Shown in pieces: positions 18,516 to 27,194 of a stretch of DNA of 38,894 nucleotides. The stretch lies in NCBI GenBank assembly GCA_026418415.1, contig JAOABK010000016.1, positions 1 through 38,894 on the forward strand, given 5' to 3'. Source of the stretch: Pseudomonadota bacterium (GTDB taxonomy: Bacteria > CALINM01). The notes beneath the pieces are model-generated. The model saw only the letters and a list, made by a program, of their open reading frames with translations, ran no database searches and was not told the DNA's origin. Within the stretch, counting starts at the first letter, position 1. Each line of letters opens with the position of its first letter. The position numbers and the translations under genes were made by a program.

Positions 18516-19106
18516 TTATTCTCCTATCTGAAATCTCACAAACCTTTTTACCTGTATATTCTCTCCAATTTTACCTACAGCTTGAGCAATTAAATCTTTT
18601 ATCTTCATCTTTGGATCTTTAATGAAGGGTTGTTCATAAAGACAAACTTCTTGATAAAAGCTTTCAAGCTTTCCTTCAACGATTTTATCCCATACTTTTT
18701 CGGGTTTACCCGAATTTTTTGCCTGTGTTAAATAAATTTCCTTTTCCTTTGCAAGTACATCTTCTGGGACATCTTCTCTTTTTACATACAATGGTTTGAC
18801 CGCTGCGATTTGCATTGCTATATCTTTAGCAAGCTCTTTAAAATCATCGTTTCTTGCTACAAAGTCAGTCTCACAATTAACTTCAACAAGTACTCCAATT
18901 TTACCACCTGCATGTATATAGGACGCTATCAACCCTTCATTCGCTGCTCTTGAAGCCTTCTTCTGGGCTGCTGCCATTCCCCTTTCTCTTAAAAAAACAA
19001 TCGCCTTTTCCATATCTCCATTAGATGCCTCAAGTGCTTTTTTACATTCCATCATTCCAGCACCAGTTTTTTCTCTTAATTCTTTAACCATCTCAGCGGT
19101 AATCAT
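18516..19106 (-). CDS. tsf: Elongation factor Ts (short form)
   Basis: The 196-residue nucleotide-exchange factor for EF-Tu has the N-terminal UBA-like part ([19 protein letters not shown]), the core ([32 protein letters not shown]), and a C-terminal [18 protein letters not shown]. It is the compact form of about 200 residues, known for example from Thermus, lacking the second core subdomain of the E. coli protein (283 residues). ATG overlaps the rpsB stop by one base (TAATG). Confidence 0.97.
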   Translation of the reverse strand: MITAEMVKELREKTGAGMMECKKALEASNGDMEKAIVFLRERGMAAAQKKASRAANEGLIASYIHAGGKIGVLVEVNCETDFVARNDDFKELAKDIAMQIAAVKPLYVKREDVPEDVLAKEKEIYLTQAKNSGKPEKVWDKIVEGKLESFYQEVCLYEQPFIKDPKMKIKDLIAQAVGKIGENIQVKRFVRFQIGE

Positions 19107-19894
19107 TATTCTATCTCCTCCTTTGTCTCAACAGAAATTTCTTCGTTTGTTTTATTTCCTTCTGATTTGATCATGGTTTCTTCATAAGTTTCTTCTTTCT
19201 GTTCCATTGTTTCTCTTTCTCTTTTGCCTTCTTCATAGGCATCCGCTATCCTGCTTGCAAGTAGTTTTACAGCCCTTATAGCATCATCATTTCCAGGAAT
19301 AATATAGTCAACATCATCGGGATCACAATTTGTATCTACGATTCCTATGACAGGAATGCCTAACCTTTTTGCTTCTGAAACCGCAATCTTTTCTTTCTTT
19401 GAGTCAACCACAAAAAGAGCATCTGGTAAATCTTCCATATTGCGTATTCCATCTAAATAACTTTTTAATTTTTCTTTCTTTTTCAAAAGCTTAATCTGCT
19501 CTTTCTTTGGAAGTTTAAAAAGTAGTCCTTCTTCCTCAAGTCTTTCAATCTCTTTCATCTTTTCAATACTATTCTTTACTGTTTTGAAGTTAGTTAACAT
19601 TCCACCAAGCCATCTCTCATTAACATAGGGAAGACCTACTCTTTTTGCCTCTTCAGCTATAACTTCCTGTGCCTGTTTTTTTGTCCCAACCATCAATACT
19701 ACACCACCCTGCTTACCAATTTCCTTCACAAAAGCAAAGGCAGTCTTAAAATACTCTACTGTTTTTTGCAAATCAATGATATGTATCCCATTCCTTGCTC
19801 CAAAAATGTACGGACGCATTTTGGGATTCCATCTTTTTGTCTGATGTCCAAAATGAACACCTGCTTCGAGTAGCTGTTTCATCGAAATACTCAT
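19106..19894 (-). CDS. rpsB: Small ribosomal subunit protein uS2
   Basis: The 262-residue uS2 protein starts [24 protein letters not shown] and contains [46 protein letters not shown] and a [13 protein letters not shown] region. Its last 40 residues are a Glu-rich tail. AGGAGG (19910-19905) precedes ATG 19894. A structured leader that can pair across the ribosome-site region, together with a sigma70 promoter, lies upstream and suggests autoregulation by S2. Confidence 0.97.
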   Translation of the reverse strand: MSISMKQLLEAGVHFGHQTKRWNPKMRPYIFGARNGIHIIDLQKTVEYFKTAFAFVKEIGKQGGVVLMVGTKKQAQEVIAEEAKRVGLPYVNERWLGGMLTNFKTVKNSIEKMKEIERLEEEGLLFKLPKKEQIKLLKKKEKLKSYLDGIRNMEDLPDALFVVDSKKEKIAVSEAKRLGIPVIGIVDTNCDPDDVDYIIPGNDDAIRAVKLLASRIADAYEEGKRERETMEQKEETYEETMIKSEGNKTNEEISVETKEEIE

Positions 19895-19904
19895 AAATTT
19901 CTTT

Positions 19905-19977
19905 CCTCCTTTAGGTTTTATCCACCGTCACACTTCCATATCCTTTAGGATACAGACCTAAACATACTTGTGACGTG
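19905..19977 (-). promoter_or_regulatory. Structured rpsB leader with possible pseudoknot (S2 autoregulation candidate)
   Basis: On the minus strand CACGTCACA (19977-19969) pairs with TGTGAC-G-GTG (19932-19923, one bulged G). Inside this stem TATCC/GGATA (19952-19948 with 19943-19939) forms a hairpin. Between them TTTAGGT (19962-19956) is exactly complementary to ACCTAAA (19916-19910), which runs into the AGGAGG of rpsB. Such a pseudoknot next to the ribosome site resembles the S2-binding leader known before rpsB in gammaproteobacteria. The pairing is seen directly; S2 binding is inferred. Confidence 0.65.
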
Positions 19978-19994
19978 AGTCATTAAGATTTATA

Positions 19995-20023
19995 ATTCTA
20001 ATTTTTTTCAAAAGATTTGTAAA
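19995..20023 (-). promoter_or_regulatory. Probable sigma70 promoter of the rpsB operon
   Basis: On the minus strand TTTACA (20023-20018, 5/6) is followed after 17 bases by TAGAAT (20000-19995, 5/6). The predicted start near 19988 lies just before the structured leader. Confidence 0.65.
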
Positions 20024-20077
20024 TATTTTTTTATTTATATTTAATGATTTTTCACAAAACCGATTGAATAATTTATT

Positions 20078-20458
20078 TCAGTCTTTATATGCAATAATAT
20101 CAATCTCAACACCTGAACCTTTAGGCAAATCTTTGACTTCAACAGTTGACCTTGCTGGGTATGGTTTTTTAAAATACCTTTCGTATATCTCATTAATATC
20201 AGAAAAATTCGATAAATCTCTCAAATAGATAGTGACTTTAACCACATCATCAAAATTCATATCTGCTGACTCGAGAATCGCTGAAATATTTTTCATCACC
20301 CTTTCCATTTGAACCTTGATATCTCCAACTTCAATCTGTCCCGTTTCTGGAATAAGTGGAATCTGCCCTGATAAAAAGAGAAACTTTCCCGCCTTTATCG
20401 CTTGTGAATATGGGCCTATTGGATCAGGAGCATTTAATGTAAAAACCTCTTCTTTCAT
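20078..20458 (-). CDS. ridA: RidA family reactive enamine/imine deaminase
   Basis: The 126-residue protein matches the RidA (YjgF) family that hydrolyses reactive 2-aminoacrylate from PLP enzymes. Visible are the N-terminal DPIGPYSQAIKAGKFLFLSGQIPL and the C-terminal PARSTVEVKDLPKGSGVEIDI, holding the conserved substrate-binding arginine and terminal glutamate. AAGGAGA lies before ATG 20458. It is last in the rph-rdgB-RDD-ridA run. Confidence 0.95.
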   Translation of the reverse strand: MKEEVFTLNAPDPIGPYSQAIKAGKFLFLSGQIPLIPETGQIEVGDIKVQMERVMKNISAILESADMNFDDVVKVTIYLRDLSNFSDINEIYERYFKKPYPARSTVEVKDLPKGSGVEIDIIAYKD

Positions 20459-20472
20459 GATATTCTCCTTGT

Positions 20473-21042
20473 TTAGAGATTATATACTACATAAGTACCT
20501 GCAAGCTTATCATGTAAAGCCTGTTTATTTTTGTCAAATAATACCATGAAGAAACCAATCCCTAATATTAATCCAGATAATAACTTTCCTACAATTTCTC
20601 TTTTTATGCTAATTTTTAAATCTGGCTTTTCACCTAAATTATTCACAATCCTAATGCCTAAAAAAAGTTTACCAATAGATTTTCCATATTGCCATGTCGA
20701 GATAGTAAAATAAAAAAATGGTATAATGGTCCATACTGAATATATTACGCCACCTATTAAAGTATTGATTTTCTCTTTCTCCCAATAAACAAATTTATCC
20801 AATAAATATGTCAATGTATAATCCAAGAGAGCACCAATAATTATTGCAATTATTTTTAAGATAAGTAAGTCTATAATCAATGCTAATAATCTTACAAAAA
20901 ACCCAGCTTTTGTATAAAATTCAGCAGTAAAATTAAATTTTTTACCACAAATAGGGCATATAACACCTCTTATTCTCGCAGGTAGCTTTTCTACGCTAAC
21001 ATTTTTTGAATAACCACAAAAAGGACACGATATCTTTATCAT
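20473..21042 (-). CDS. RDD-family membrane protein with N-terminal zinc ribbon
   Basis: The 189-residue protein combines a cytoplasmic zinc-ribbon-like segment (CPFC at residues 6-9 and CPIC about 25 residues later) with an RDD domain of two to four hydrophobic helices (FFVRLLALIIDLLILK, then STWQYGKSIGKLFLGIRIV, and a C-terminal LLSGLILGIGFFMVLFD). RDD proteins are poorly understood; some affect ion or solute transport. It overlaps rdgB by 4 bases and precedes ridA by 14, so it belongs to the nucleotide/RNA quality operon, without an obvious link in function. Confidence 0.85.
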   Translation of the reverse strand: MIKISCPFCGYSKNVSVEKLPARIRGVICPICGKKFNFTAEFYTKAGFFVRLLALIIDLLILKIIAIIIGALLDYTLTYLLDKFVYWEKEKINTLIGGVIYSVWTIIPFFYFTISTWQYGKSIGKLFLGIRIVNNLGEKPDLKISIKREIVGKLLSGLILGIGFFMVLFDKNKQALHDKLAGTYVVYNL

Positions 21043-21635
21043 AGACTAAGAAAATCTTTGATCTGTCTTTTAATTTCCATTAATGCCCTGTATCTATGAC
21101 TTATTTTGTTTTTCACTTCGTCCCCTAATTCAGCAAGAGTTTTCTTATACTGGGGTATAAAAAATATTGGATCATACCCAAAACCACCTGTACCTCTCAT
21201 TTCATCAATTATATAGCCTTCTAATTTCCCTTCACCTTTAATATAACTACCATCTGGTTTCATAACAACAACTGATGAAATAAAGTAAGCCTCCCTTTGT
21301 TCTAAGGGAACCCCCTTTAATAATTCCAAAAGCTTTACGTTGTTTTCTAAATCAGTTGCGTTTAATCCTGCAAATCTTCTTGAGAAAATACCAGGTTTGC
21401 CATCAAGCACTTTAACCACAAGACCTGAATCTTCTCCCATAGAGATTACATTAAATGCTTCCACTGCTTTTTTTGCTTTTATGTAGGCATTTTCAAAAAA
21501 CGAGTTTCCTGATTCTTCTATTTCTATTGGTGGGAAATCTTTTAAGGTTTTAAGGTTAATATTTTTAAAACCAAATATATCTAAAATTTCTCTAAGCTTT
21601 CCCTTGTTTTTGGTGACAACGAGAATATCTATCAT
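21039..21635 (-). CDS. rdgB: XTP/dITP diphosphatase (non-canonical purine NTPase)
   Basis: The 198-residue HAM1/RdgB house-cleaning enzyme removes deaminated purine nucleotides. It has the N-terminal VVTKNKGKLREI substrate motif, SFFENAYIKAKKA, GEDSGLVVKVLDGKPGIFSRR and GGFGYDPIFFIP, then SHRYRAL near the end. It overlaps rph upstream and the RDD gene downstream by 4 bases each. The rph-rdgB pairing is common in bacteria. Confidence 0.96.
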   Translation of the reverse strand: MIDILVVTKNKGKLREILDIFGFKNINLKTLKDFPPIEIEESGNSFFENAYIKAKKAVEAFNVISMGEDSGLVVKVLDGKPGIFSRRFAGLNATDLENNVKLLELLKGVPLEQREAYFISSVVVMKPDGSYIKGEGKLEGYIIDEMRGTGGFGYDPIFFIPQYKKTLAELGDEVKNKISHRYRALMEIKRQIKDFLSL

Positions 21636-22348
21636 TTTTTTAGTGCTTTATTTTGTATTTTAAAAATCCTTTTTATTGCTTTCCACCCAATCATAATGAT
21701 TTTATCTAATTGTTTTTTTGTTAATAACCCCTTTTCCCCTGTACCTTGTATTTCTATTATTCTTCCATCTCTATCCATTATCAAGTTTATATCTACCTCA
21801 CAATTACTATCCTCTTCATAATTTAAGTCTAACAAAACCTCATCATTTATAACTCCCAATGACACTGCTGCAACCTGGGTCTTCATAGGATTTTCTGTAA
21901 ATAAGCCATTTGATATCCCCCTTTCTATTGCTAGAGCAAGTGCCACATAAGCTCCAGTAATAGAAGCGGTTCTTGTACCACCATCAGCTTGAATTACATC
22001 ACAATCAATCCAAATAGTTCTTTCACCTAATTTATCAAGATCAACAGCTGCACGAAGTGATCTTCCTATTATCCTCTGTATTTCCTGTGTCCTTCCAGAT
22101 AACTTACCAGTGCTTGCTTCTCTTATCATCCTTGTTTGTGTTGAACGTGGTAGCATAGAATATTCAGCAGTTATCCATCCTTTGTTTGTACCTTTTAAAA
22201 ATGGTGGGACCTTCTCTTCAATGGAAGCATTACAAATAACCTTAGTATTACCCCAACTTATTAAAACAGAGCCCTCGGGGTATATAATAAAATCACGTTG
22301 AATATTTATATTTCTTAATTGATTATTCCTTCTTCCATCTTTTCTCAA
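21632..22348 (-). CDS. rph: Ribonuclease PH
   Basis: The 238-residue phosphorolytic 3' exoribonuclease trims tRNA ends. It starts at TTG 22348 (MRKDGRRNNQLRNI) with a perfect AGGAGG (22355-22360) six bases away. Motifs include GWITAEYSMLPRSTQTRMIRE, GRTQEIQRIIGRSLRAAVDL, and WIDCDVIQADGGTRTASITGA. It is 57 bases downstream of gltB on the same strand, with no terminator hairpin between. Confidence 0.96.
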   Translation of the reverse strand: MRKDGRRNNQLRNINIQRDFIIYPEGSVLISWGNTKVICNASIEEKVPPFLKGTNKGWITAEYSMLPRSTQTRMIREASTGKLSGRTQEIQRIIGRSLRAAVDLDKLGERTIWIDCDVIQADGGTRTASITGAYVALALAIERGISNGLFTENPMKTQVAAVSLGVINDEVLLDLNYEEDSNCEVDINLIMDRDGRIIEIQGTGEKGLLTKKQLDKIIMIGWKAIKRIFKIQNKALKK

Positions 22349-22405
22349 AGGCTACCTCCTCAAACTTAGATAGAAATATAAGAAAAAATTATAAAATTCT
22401 TTTGA

Positions 22406-25400
22406 CTAAATTGGTATAACTTTTTTGAAACTACTGATAATATTTTTAAACTCATCAATCAAATACTTAGCCCTTTTACTTTCTGTATAAAAAAAATGTT
22501 TTTCTAAGAATTGATTTATAATTTTAATATCCTTTTCATTGATAGTTACAATCTTAACGTAACTCTTGTTAATTCTAAAATCTAAATTATCAAGCTCATC
22601 GAAAATATAAATAACTCCACCCGTCATACCCGCTCCAATGTTAAGCCCTACCCCACCTAATACAACTATAGTCCCACCAGTCATATACTCACATAAGTGA
22701 TGCCCTGCTCCTTCAATAACTGCATTTGCACCACTATTTCTTACAGCAAATCTTTCTCCTACTCTGCCAGCAATAAAAAGCTCTCCACCAGTCGCACCAT
22801 ATAATATGGTATTACCTGCAAGGTAATTTTTATGAGTAGGCACATCGTCATTCGGATATATCACTATTCTACCACCAAACATCCCCTTACCAACATAATC
22901 ATTAGCTTCTCCTCTTAAATATAATGATACTCCTTTATGATTAAAGGCTCCAAAGCTTTGACCTGCAATACCTTCAAATAATATTTTAATTTTATCCTCT
23001 TCTAATCCAGCATTCTTATACACTTTTGAAACCAAATAATTCAATCTTAATGGAACACTTCTGTCTGTATTTTTAATCTTGTAATATTTTACAACACTTT
23101 TATTCTCTAAAATTGAACTTTCAATATCTTTTAAAATTCTTAGATTAAGTTCATTGCCTTTAGTTTGATTTATCACTGCTTTGGATACAACAGAGTGTTT
23201 AACATCGTATCTTTCAAATATCTGTTCAACTTTTATATTGTAATAACTCTTCTCGTCACACTTTTTCAAAAGATAACCTTTTCCAATAATTTCATTTAGA
23301 CTCCTATAACCTAATTCCGCTAATATTTCTCTTACATGACTTGCTATTGCATAAAAAAATGCCTTGATATCGTCCTTTTTCCCTTTAAATCTCTTTCTTA
23401 ACTCTTCATCCTGAGTAGCAATACCCGTAGGACATGTGTTTAGATGGCATTGTCTTGCCATAATACAACCACCCGCTAACATTAGAAGTGTACCAAATCC
23501 ATATTCTTCTGCACCTAATAGAGCCGAGATAACAATATCTCTACCAGTTTTAAAACCTCCATCAACTCTTAAAGTTACCTTTTCTCTTAATCCATTTTCA
23601 CAAAGACTTAAATGAGCCTCAGACAACCCTATCTCCCAATAATTTCCTGCATTTTTAATCGAAAGATAAGGAGAAGCACCTGTACCACCATCTACAGAAC
23701 TTATATGTATAATGTCTGCATCAGCTTTAGCCACACCACAGGCTATCTGTCCAATTCCTTTTTCTGAAACAAGTTTTACACATACTCTCGCTTCAGGATT
23801 AACATTTTTAAGGTCATTTATTAGCTGGGCTAAATCTTCGATTGAGTATATATCATGATGGGGAGGTGGAGAGATTAATGTTATTCCAGGCTGAGAATGT
23901 CTTAAAAGAGCAATATAATTATTAACCTTATGCCCTGGTAACTGACCACCTTCACCAGGTTTTGCTCCCTGTGCAATTTTAATTTCAATTTCCTTAGCAG
24001 AAGCTAAATATGTTGGAGTCACACCAAACCTACCAGAAGCAACTTGTTTTATAAGTGCTCCTCTATTAGTAAAATAAAATTCAGGATTCTCTCCGCCTTC
24101 TCCAGTATTTGATTTAATACCCAATTCATTACAGGCGGATATTATAGTTTCATGAGCTTCGGGAGATAATGCCCCAAGTGACATGCCACCCATTACAAAT
24201 CTTTTAATTATCTCTTCTTCAGCTTCAACTTCTTGAATAGGTATAGGTTTTTTGTCAGGCAAATTAAATAAATGTCTTATAAAAGTCTTTCTCCCTTCAT
24301 CTGCTATCTGGGCATAAGATTTATAGGCTGAATAGGTCTTTTCTTTAATAAAAACCTGAATAGCCCTCACAAGATTTGGTGACCAGGCATGCCATTCGCC
24401 ATCTTTTTTAAATTTTAAATCTCCACCAATCGGTAGCTTTACTTCATCTTTTTCTGACAACTCAATATACTTTCTATAATTCATCTCGATGTCTTCTAAT
24501 CCATGGGCCTCTAATGAATAATCTACCCCTGCAAAATAGTTATCAATCAAATCCTTATTTAAACAAACAGCATCAAATAGTCTACTTCCCCTGTAAGAAC
24601 TTATACAGGATATGCCCATTTTAGAGATAATTTTTCTAAGTCCATGCTCTAGGGCAATCCTAAAAAGCTCTGCACTACCATCAGCACATAAAGAATAAGC
24701 AATGTAGGGATGTATTGCAGACGCACCAAAGGCTATTAAACACGCACATTGATGTGAGTCTCTTACTTCACCAGTCTCTACAATTATAGAAACCTCTGAT
24801 AATAATTTTTCGGAATCTAAAATAGTTATTAATGAAGAAACTGCAAGTAGTGACGGAATATAATTTGCACCTTTTTTTATGTTTTTATCTGTGAGAATAA
24901 TAATGTTTCTACCTTTTTTAACCTCATCAATCACAACTAACCTAAGTCTTTCTATAGCAGACCTCAAATCCAAATCCTTCCCATAAATTGTGGATATTTC
25001 TTTAACATTAAAACCTGAAAAATTTTTTATATTCTCCAATTCATCGGCTGATAAAATAGGAGAACTAAGCTTTATCTTTGTCCCATGTTTTTCATCTTTA
25101 TAATCAAGTAAATTACCACTACTTCCCAAGTATGTAGATAACGACATTACCAAATGCTCTCTCAAAGGATCAATAGGAGGATTAGTAACCTGAGCAAATT
25201 TTTGCTTAAAATATCTGAATATTAATGGTGGATTTTCCATTAAAGGTGGTATGGGTGTATCATCTCCCATAGAAAATATTAACTCTTTTCCTTCCTTTGC
25301 TGAATAGGGTATTATTTTTTGAACCTCTTCTTCGGTATATCCAAAGGCAACCAATTTCCAGATAAGATCTGTATTTACTTCACCACTTTCTGCATCTTTT

Positions 25401-26659
25401 CTATCAATAACGTATAATTTTTTTAAATACTTTTGATTATCGAGGGATGATATAATTTCATTTAAAACTTCCATCCTTGATTTTAAATATCCCTTATCTA
25501 ACTTTATAGATATAGTATCACCTGATCCTAATTTCCCTCTTTTAACTAATTTTGAATTTATATTTATCAAACCAGTTTCTGAACCTGCTATTAAAACACC
25601 ATCCTCATACACACTATATCTTATAGGTCTAAGTCCATTCCTGTCTAAATGTGCACCAAGTGTATCACCATCAGTATATACAATTGCAGCTGGTCCATCC
25701 CAAGGAGAGGCTATCAATTCATTGTATTGAAAAAAATTTTTTAGTTTGCTATCAACAAATGGAATTCCTTCCCAAGCAGGTGGTATTAATAGATTAATGG
25801 CTAAATCAGGTGAATATCCAAAATTTGTTAATAATCCAAAAATTGTGTCTAAGGATCTAGAATCACTTTCATAATCATTTAGTAAAGGAAATAGGTTTTT
25901 TTTATATTTATCAATTAGTGCATGTTCTAATTTTTCCTCAATGGCTGATATCTGAAACCTATTTCCCTTAATTGTATTAATCTCTCCATTGTGTGCCAAA
26001 TATTGAAAAGGTTGCACCATTTCCCATGATGGCTTTGTATTAGTAGAGTATCTTTGATGAAATATACAAAATCTCGTAACTAAGTCTCTATTTAATAAAT
26101 CTGGGTAAAATATGTCGAGATATGGTGCTATTACTAAGGCTTTGTATATTATTATTTTTGAGGAAAGCGAAGCTATATGAATACCAGGAAGTTTTTTCTC
26201 AGCTATTCTTTTTATTAAAAAAAGTTTCTTCTCAACATCTTCATCACTTTTATCATACTGAAATATAACTTGCTTGATCAAAGGCATAGTTTTAAGTGCT
26301 TCTGCACCCAGAGCATCTATATTAACAGGTACATCTCGAAAATAAATGTTTGAAAAGCCAAACTCTGAAAGTATATCTGAAATGTCATTCATATTAAATC
26401 TATCTTTGCAAAAAAGAACACCTAAAGCTATTTCTTTGTCTGATGAATAGTTTTTTTTCTCCATCAAAATTTTTTTAAAAAAGTTTTTAGGAATTTCAAA
26501 AAGTATTCCACATCCATCACCACTTTTTCCATCCGCACCAACAGCTCCACGGTGAGTTAGATTTTTTACAGCGGTAATACCATATCTAAGTATTTCATTA
26601 GAATAAATGTTTTTCAAATTACAAACAAATCCAACTCCACAGGAATCAAACTCTTTCAA
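22406..26659 (-). CDS. gltB: Glutamate synthase, large subunit (full-length GOGAT)
   Basis: The 1417-residue flavo-iron-sulfur enzyme converts 2-oxoglutarate and glutamine to two glutamates. The class II glutaminase nucleophile is Cys7 in DSCGVGFV, after a six-residue propeptide. Domains follow in the standard order: glutaminase (to about residue 400), central domain, FMN-binding synthase domain (GGMSLGALSPEAHE, AKPGEGGQLPGHKV, DGGTGASPY), a [3Fe-4S] site CIMARQCHLNTCPTGIATQ near residue 1065, and a C-terminal GXGXG beta-helix. TTG 26659 is the start, with GAGGAGG five bases upstream (AGGAGG at 26665-26670). No gltD follows, so the electron donor may be ferredoxin or a distant small subunit. 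A second GOGAT-type gene lies at 1-581. Confidence 0.95.
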   Translation of the reverse strand: MKEFDSCGVGFVCNLKNIYSNEILRYGITAVKNLTHRGAVGADGKSGDGCGILFEIPKNFFKKILMEKKNYSSDKEIALGVLFCKDRFNMNDISDILSEFGFSNIYFRDVPVNIDALGAEALKTMPLIKQVIFQYDKSDEDVEKKLFLIKRIAEKKLPGIHIASLSSKIIIYKALVIAPYLDIFYPDLLNRDLVTRFCIFHQRYSTNTKPSWEMVQPFQYLAHNGEINTIKGNRFQISAIEEKLEHALIDKYKKNLFPLLNDYESDSRSLDTIFGLLTNFGYSPDLAINLLIPPAWEGIPFVDSKLKNFFQYNELIASPWDGPAAIVYTDGDTLGAHLDRNGLRPIRYSVYEDGVLIAGSETGLININSKLVKRGKLGSGDTISIKLDKGYLKSRMEVLNEIISSLDNQKYLKKLYVIDRKDAESGEVNTDLIWKLVAFGYTEEEVQKIIPYSAKEGKELIFSMGDDTPIPPLMENPPLIFRYFKQKFAQVTNPPIDPLREHLVMSLSTYLGSSGNLLDYKDEKHGTKIKLSSPILSADELENIKNFSGFNVKEISTIYGKDLDLRSAIERLRLVVIDEVKKGRNIIILTDKNIKKGANYIPSLLAVSSLITILDSEKLLSEVSIIVETGEVRDSHQCACLIAFGASAIHPYIAYSLCADGSAELFRIALEHGLRKIISKMGISCISSYRGSRLFDAVCLNKDLIDNYFAGVDYSLEAHGLEDIEMNYRKYIELSEKDEVKLPIGGDLKFKKDGEWHAWSPNLVRAIQVFIKEKTYSAYKSYAQIADEGRKTFIRHLFNLPDKKPIPIQEVEAEEEIIKRFVMGGMSLGALSPEAHETIISACNELGIKSNTGEGGENPEFYFTNRGALIKQVASGRFGVTPTYLASAKEIEIKIAQGAKPGEGGQLPGHKVNNYIALLRHSQPGITLISPPPHHDIYSIEDLAQLINDLKNVNPEARVCVKLVSEKGIGQIACGVAKADADIIHISSVDGGTGASPYLSIKNAGNYWEIGLSEAHLSLCENGLREKVTLRVDGGFKTGRDIVISALLGAEEYGFGTLLMLAGGCIMARQCHLNTCPTGIATQDEELRKRFKGKKDDIKAFFYAIASHVREILAELGYRSLNEIIGKGYLLKKCDEKSYYNIKVEQIFERYDVKHSVVSKAVINQTKGNELNLRILKDIESSILENKSVVKYYKIKNTDRSVPLRLNYLVSKVYKNAGLEEDKIKILFEGIAGQSFGAFNHKGVSLYLRGEANDYVGKGMFGGRIVIYPNDDVPTHKNYLAGNTILYGATGGELFIAGRVGERFAVRNSGANAVIEGAGHHLCEYMTGGTIVVLGGVGLNIGAGMTGGVIYIFDELDNLDFRINKSYVKIVTINEKDIKIINQFLEKHFFYTESKRAKYLIDEFKNIISSFKKVIPI

Positions 26660-26686
26660 TTTTGCCTCCTCAATTTTTTTTATAAT

Positions 26687-26715
26687 ATTATTATCAGTAA
26701 TGCAAAGAAAGGCAA
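26687..26715 (-). promoter_or_regulatory. Possible sigma70 promoter of gltB
   Basis: On the minus strand TTGCCT (26715-26710, 4/6) and AATAAT (26692-26687, 5/6) are 17 bases apart, 28 bases before the gltB start. The match is weak in a very AT-rich gap. Confidence 0.35.
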
Positions 26716-26755
26716 TATATTGTAGACTTTTTCACAAAAGATTTTTAATTTATAT

Positions 26756-27115
26756 CTATAGACTTGGAGTTGTAGGTTTTTTATACTCTTCCATTAATCT
26801 TGAATTTATATAGTCAATTACTGTAGGATGCATCATTTCAATAAATATGCCCAATCCACCTTTACCATACTTGACTAAAGTTGGATGTTCAACGACTTTA
26901 GTCCTTGCAACGGTCCCGATAACTGTTACTGAAGAACCATTAACGTTAAATTCCACAGAAACTTTTTCTCCTGGCTTTAATAACATGTTTGTTACTATAA
27001 AAATTCCCTGATAAGATACATCAACGATATTGCCAAAATATACTCTATGTTCACCATGTTTACCGAAGCGAGCTGTTGCAAAAAGTGGTACCCTTTTATA
27101 TCTTCTTCTTTCCAT
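26756..27115 (-). CDS. PilZ-domain protein (cyclic di-GMP receptor)
   Basis: The 119-residue single-domain protein has both cyclic di-GMP contact motifs of PilZ: RRRYKR at residues 3-8 (RxxxR) and DVSYQG near residue 33 (DxSxxG). It has no signal peptide or partner domain, so it is probably a stand-alone effector. It could respond to the diguanylate cyclase at 5.0-6.4 kb, but no direct link is visible. It is divergent from the sigma54 regulator gene. No Shine-Dalgarno precedes ATG 27115; the promoter predicts a start at the ATG itself. Confidence 0.9.
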   Translation of the reverse strand: MERRRYKRVPLFATARFGKHGEHRVYFGNIVDVSYQGIFIVTNMLLKPGEKVSVEFNVNGSSVTVIGTVARTKVVEHPTLVKYGKGGLGIFIEMMHPTVIDYINSRLMEEYKKPTTPSL

Positions 27116-27121
27116 GAAAGA

Positions 27122-27151
27122 ATTTTAACAATTTTTAAAAAAACATTTCAA
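27122..27151 (-). promoter_or_regulatory. Sigma70 promoter of the PilZ gene (leaderless geometry)
   Basis: On the minus strand TTGAAA (27151-27146, 5/6) and TAAAAT (27127-27122, 5/6) are 18 bases apart. Only six bases separate the -10 from ATG 27115, so +1 should be at the ATG. Confidence 0.65.
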
Positions 27152-27159
27152 GCATAATT

Positions 27160-27188
27160 TTGCAAAAAATTATCAAAAAATGTAAAAT
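27160..27188 (+). promoter_or_regulatory. Sigma70 promoter of the sigma54-activator gene (leaderless geometry)
   Basis: TTGCAA (27160-27165, 4/6) and TAAAAT (27183-27188, 5/6) are 17 bases apart, back to back with the PilZ promoter. Six bases separate the -10 from ATG 27195, and no Shine-Dalgarno is present. Confidence 0.6.
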
Positions 27189-27194
27189 TAAGTC

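Noticed and set aside
22388-22393. TATAAT before rph as a promoter
   Set aside because: No -35 at 16-18 bases spacing; rph can be read from gltB upstream.
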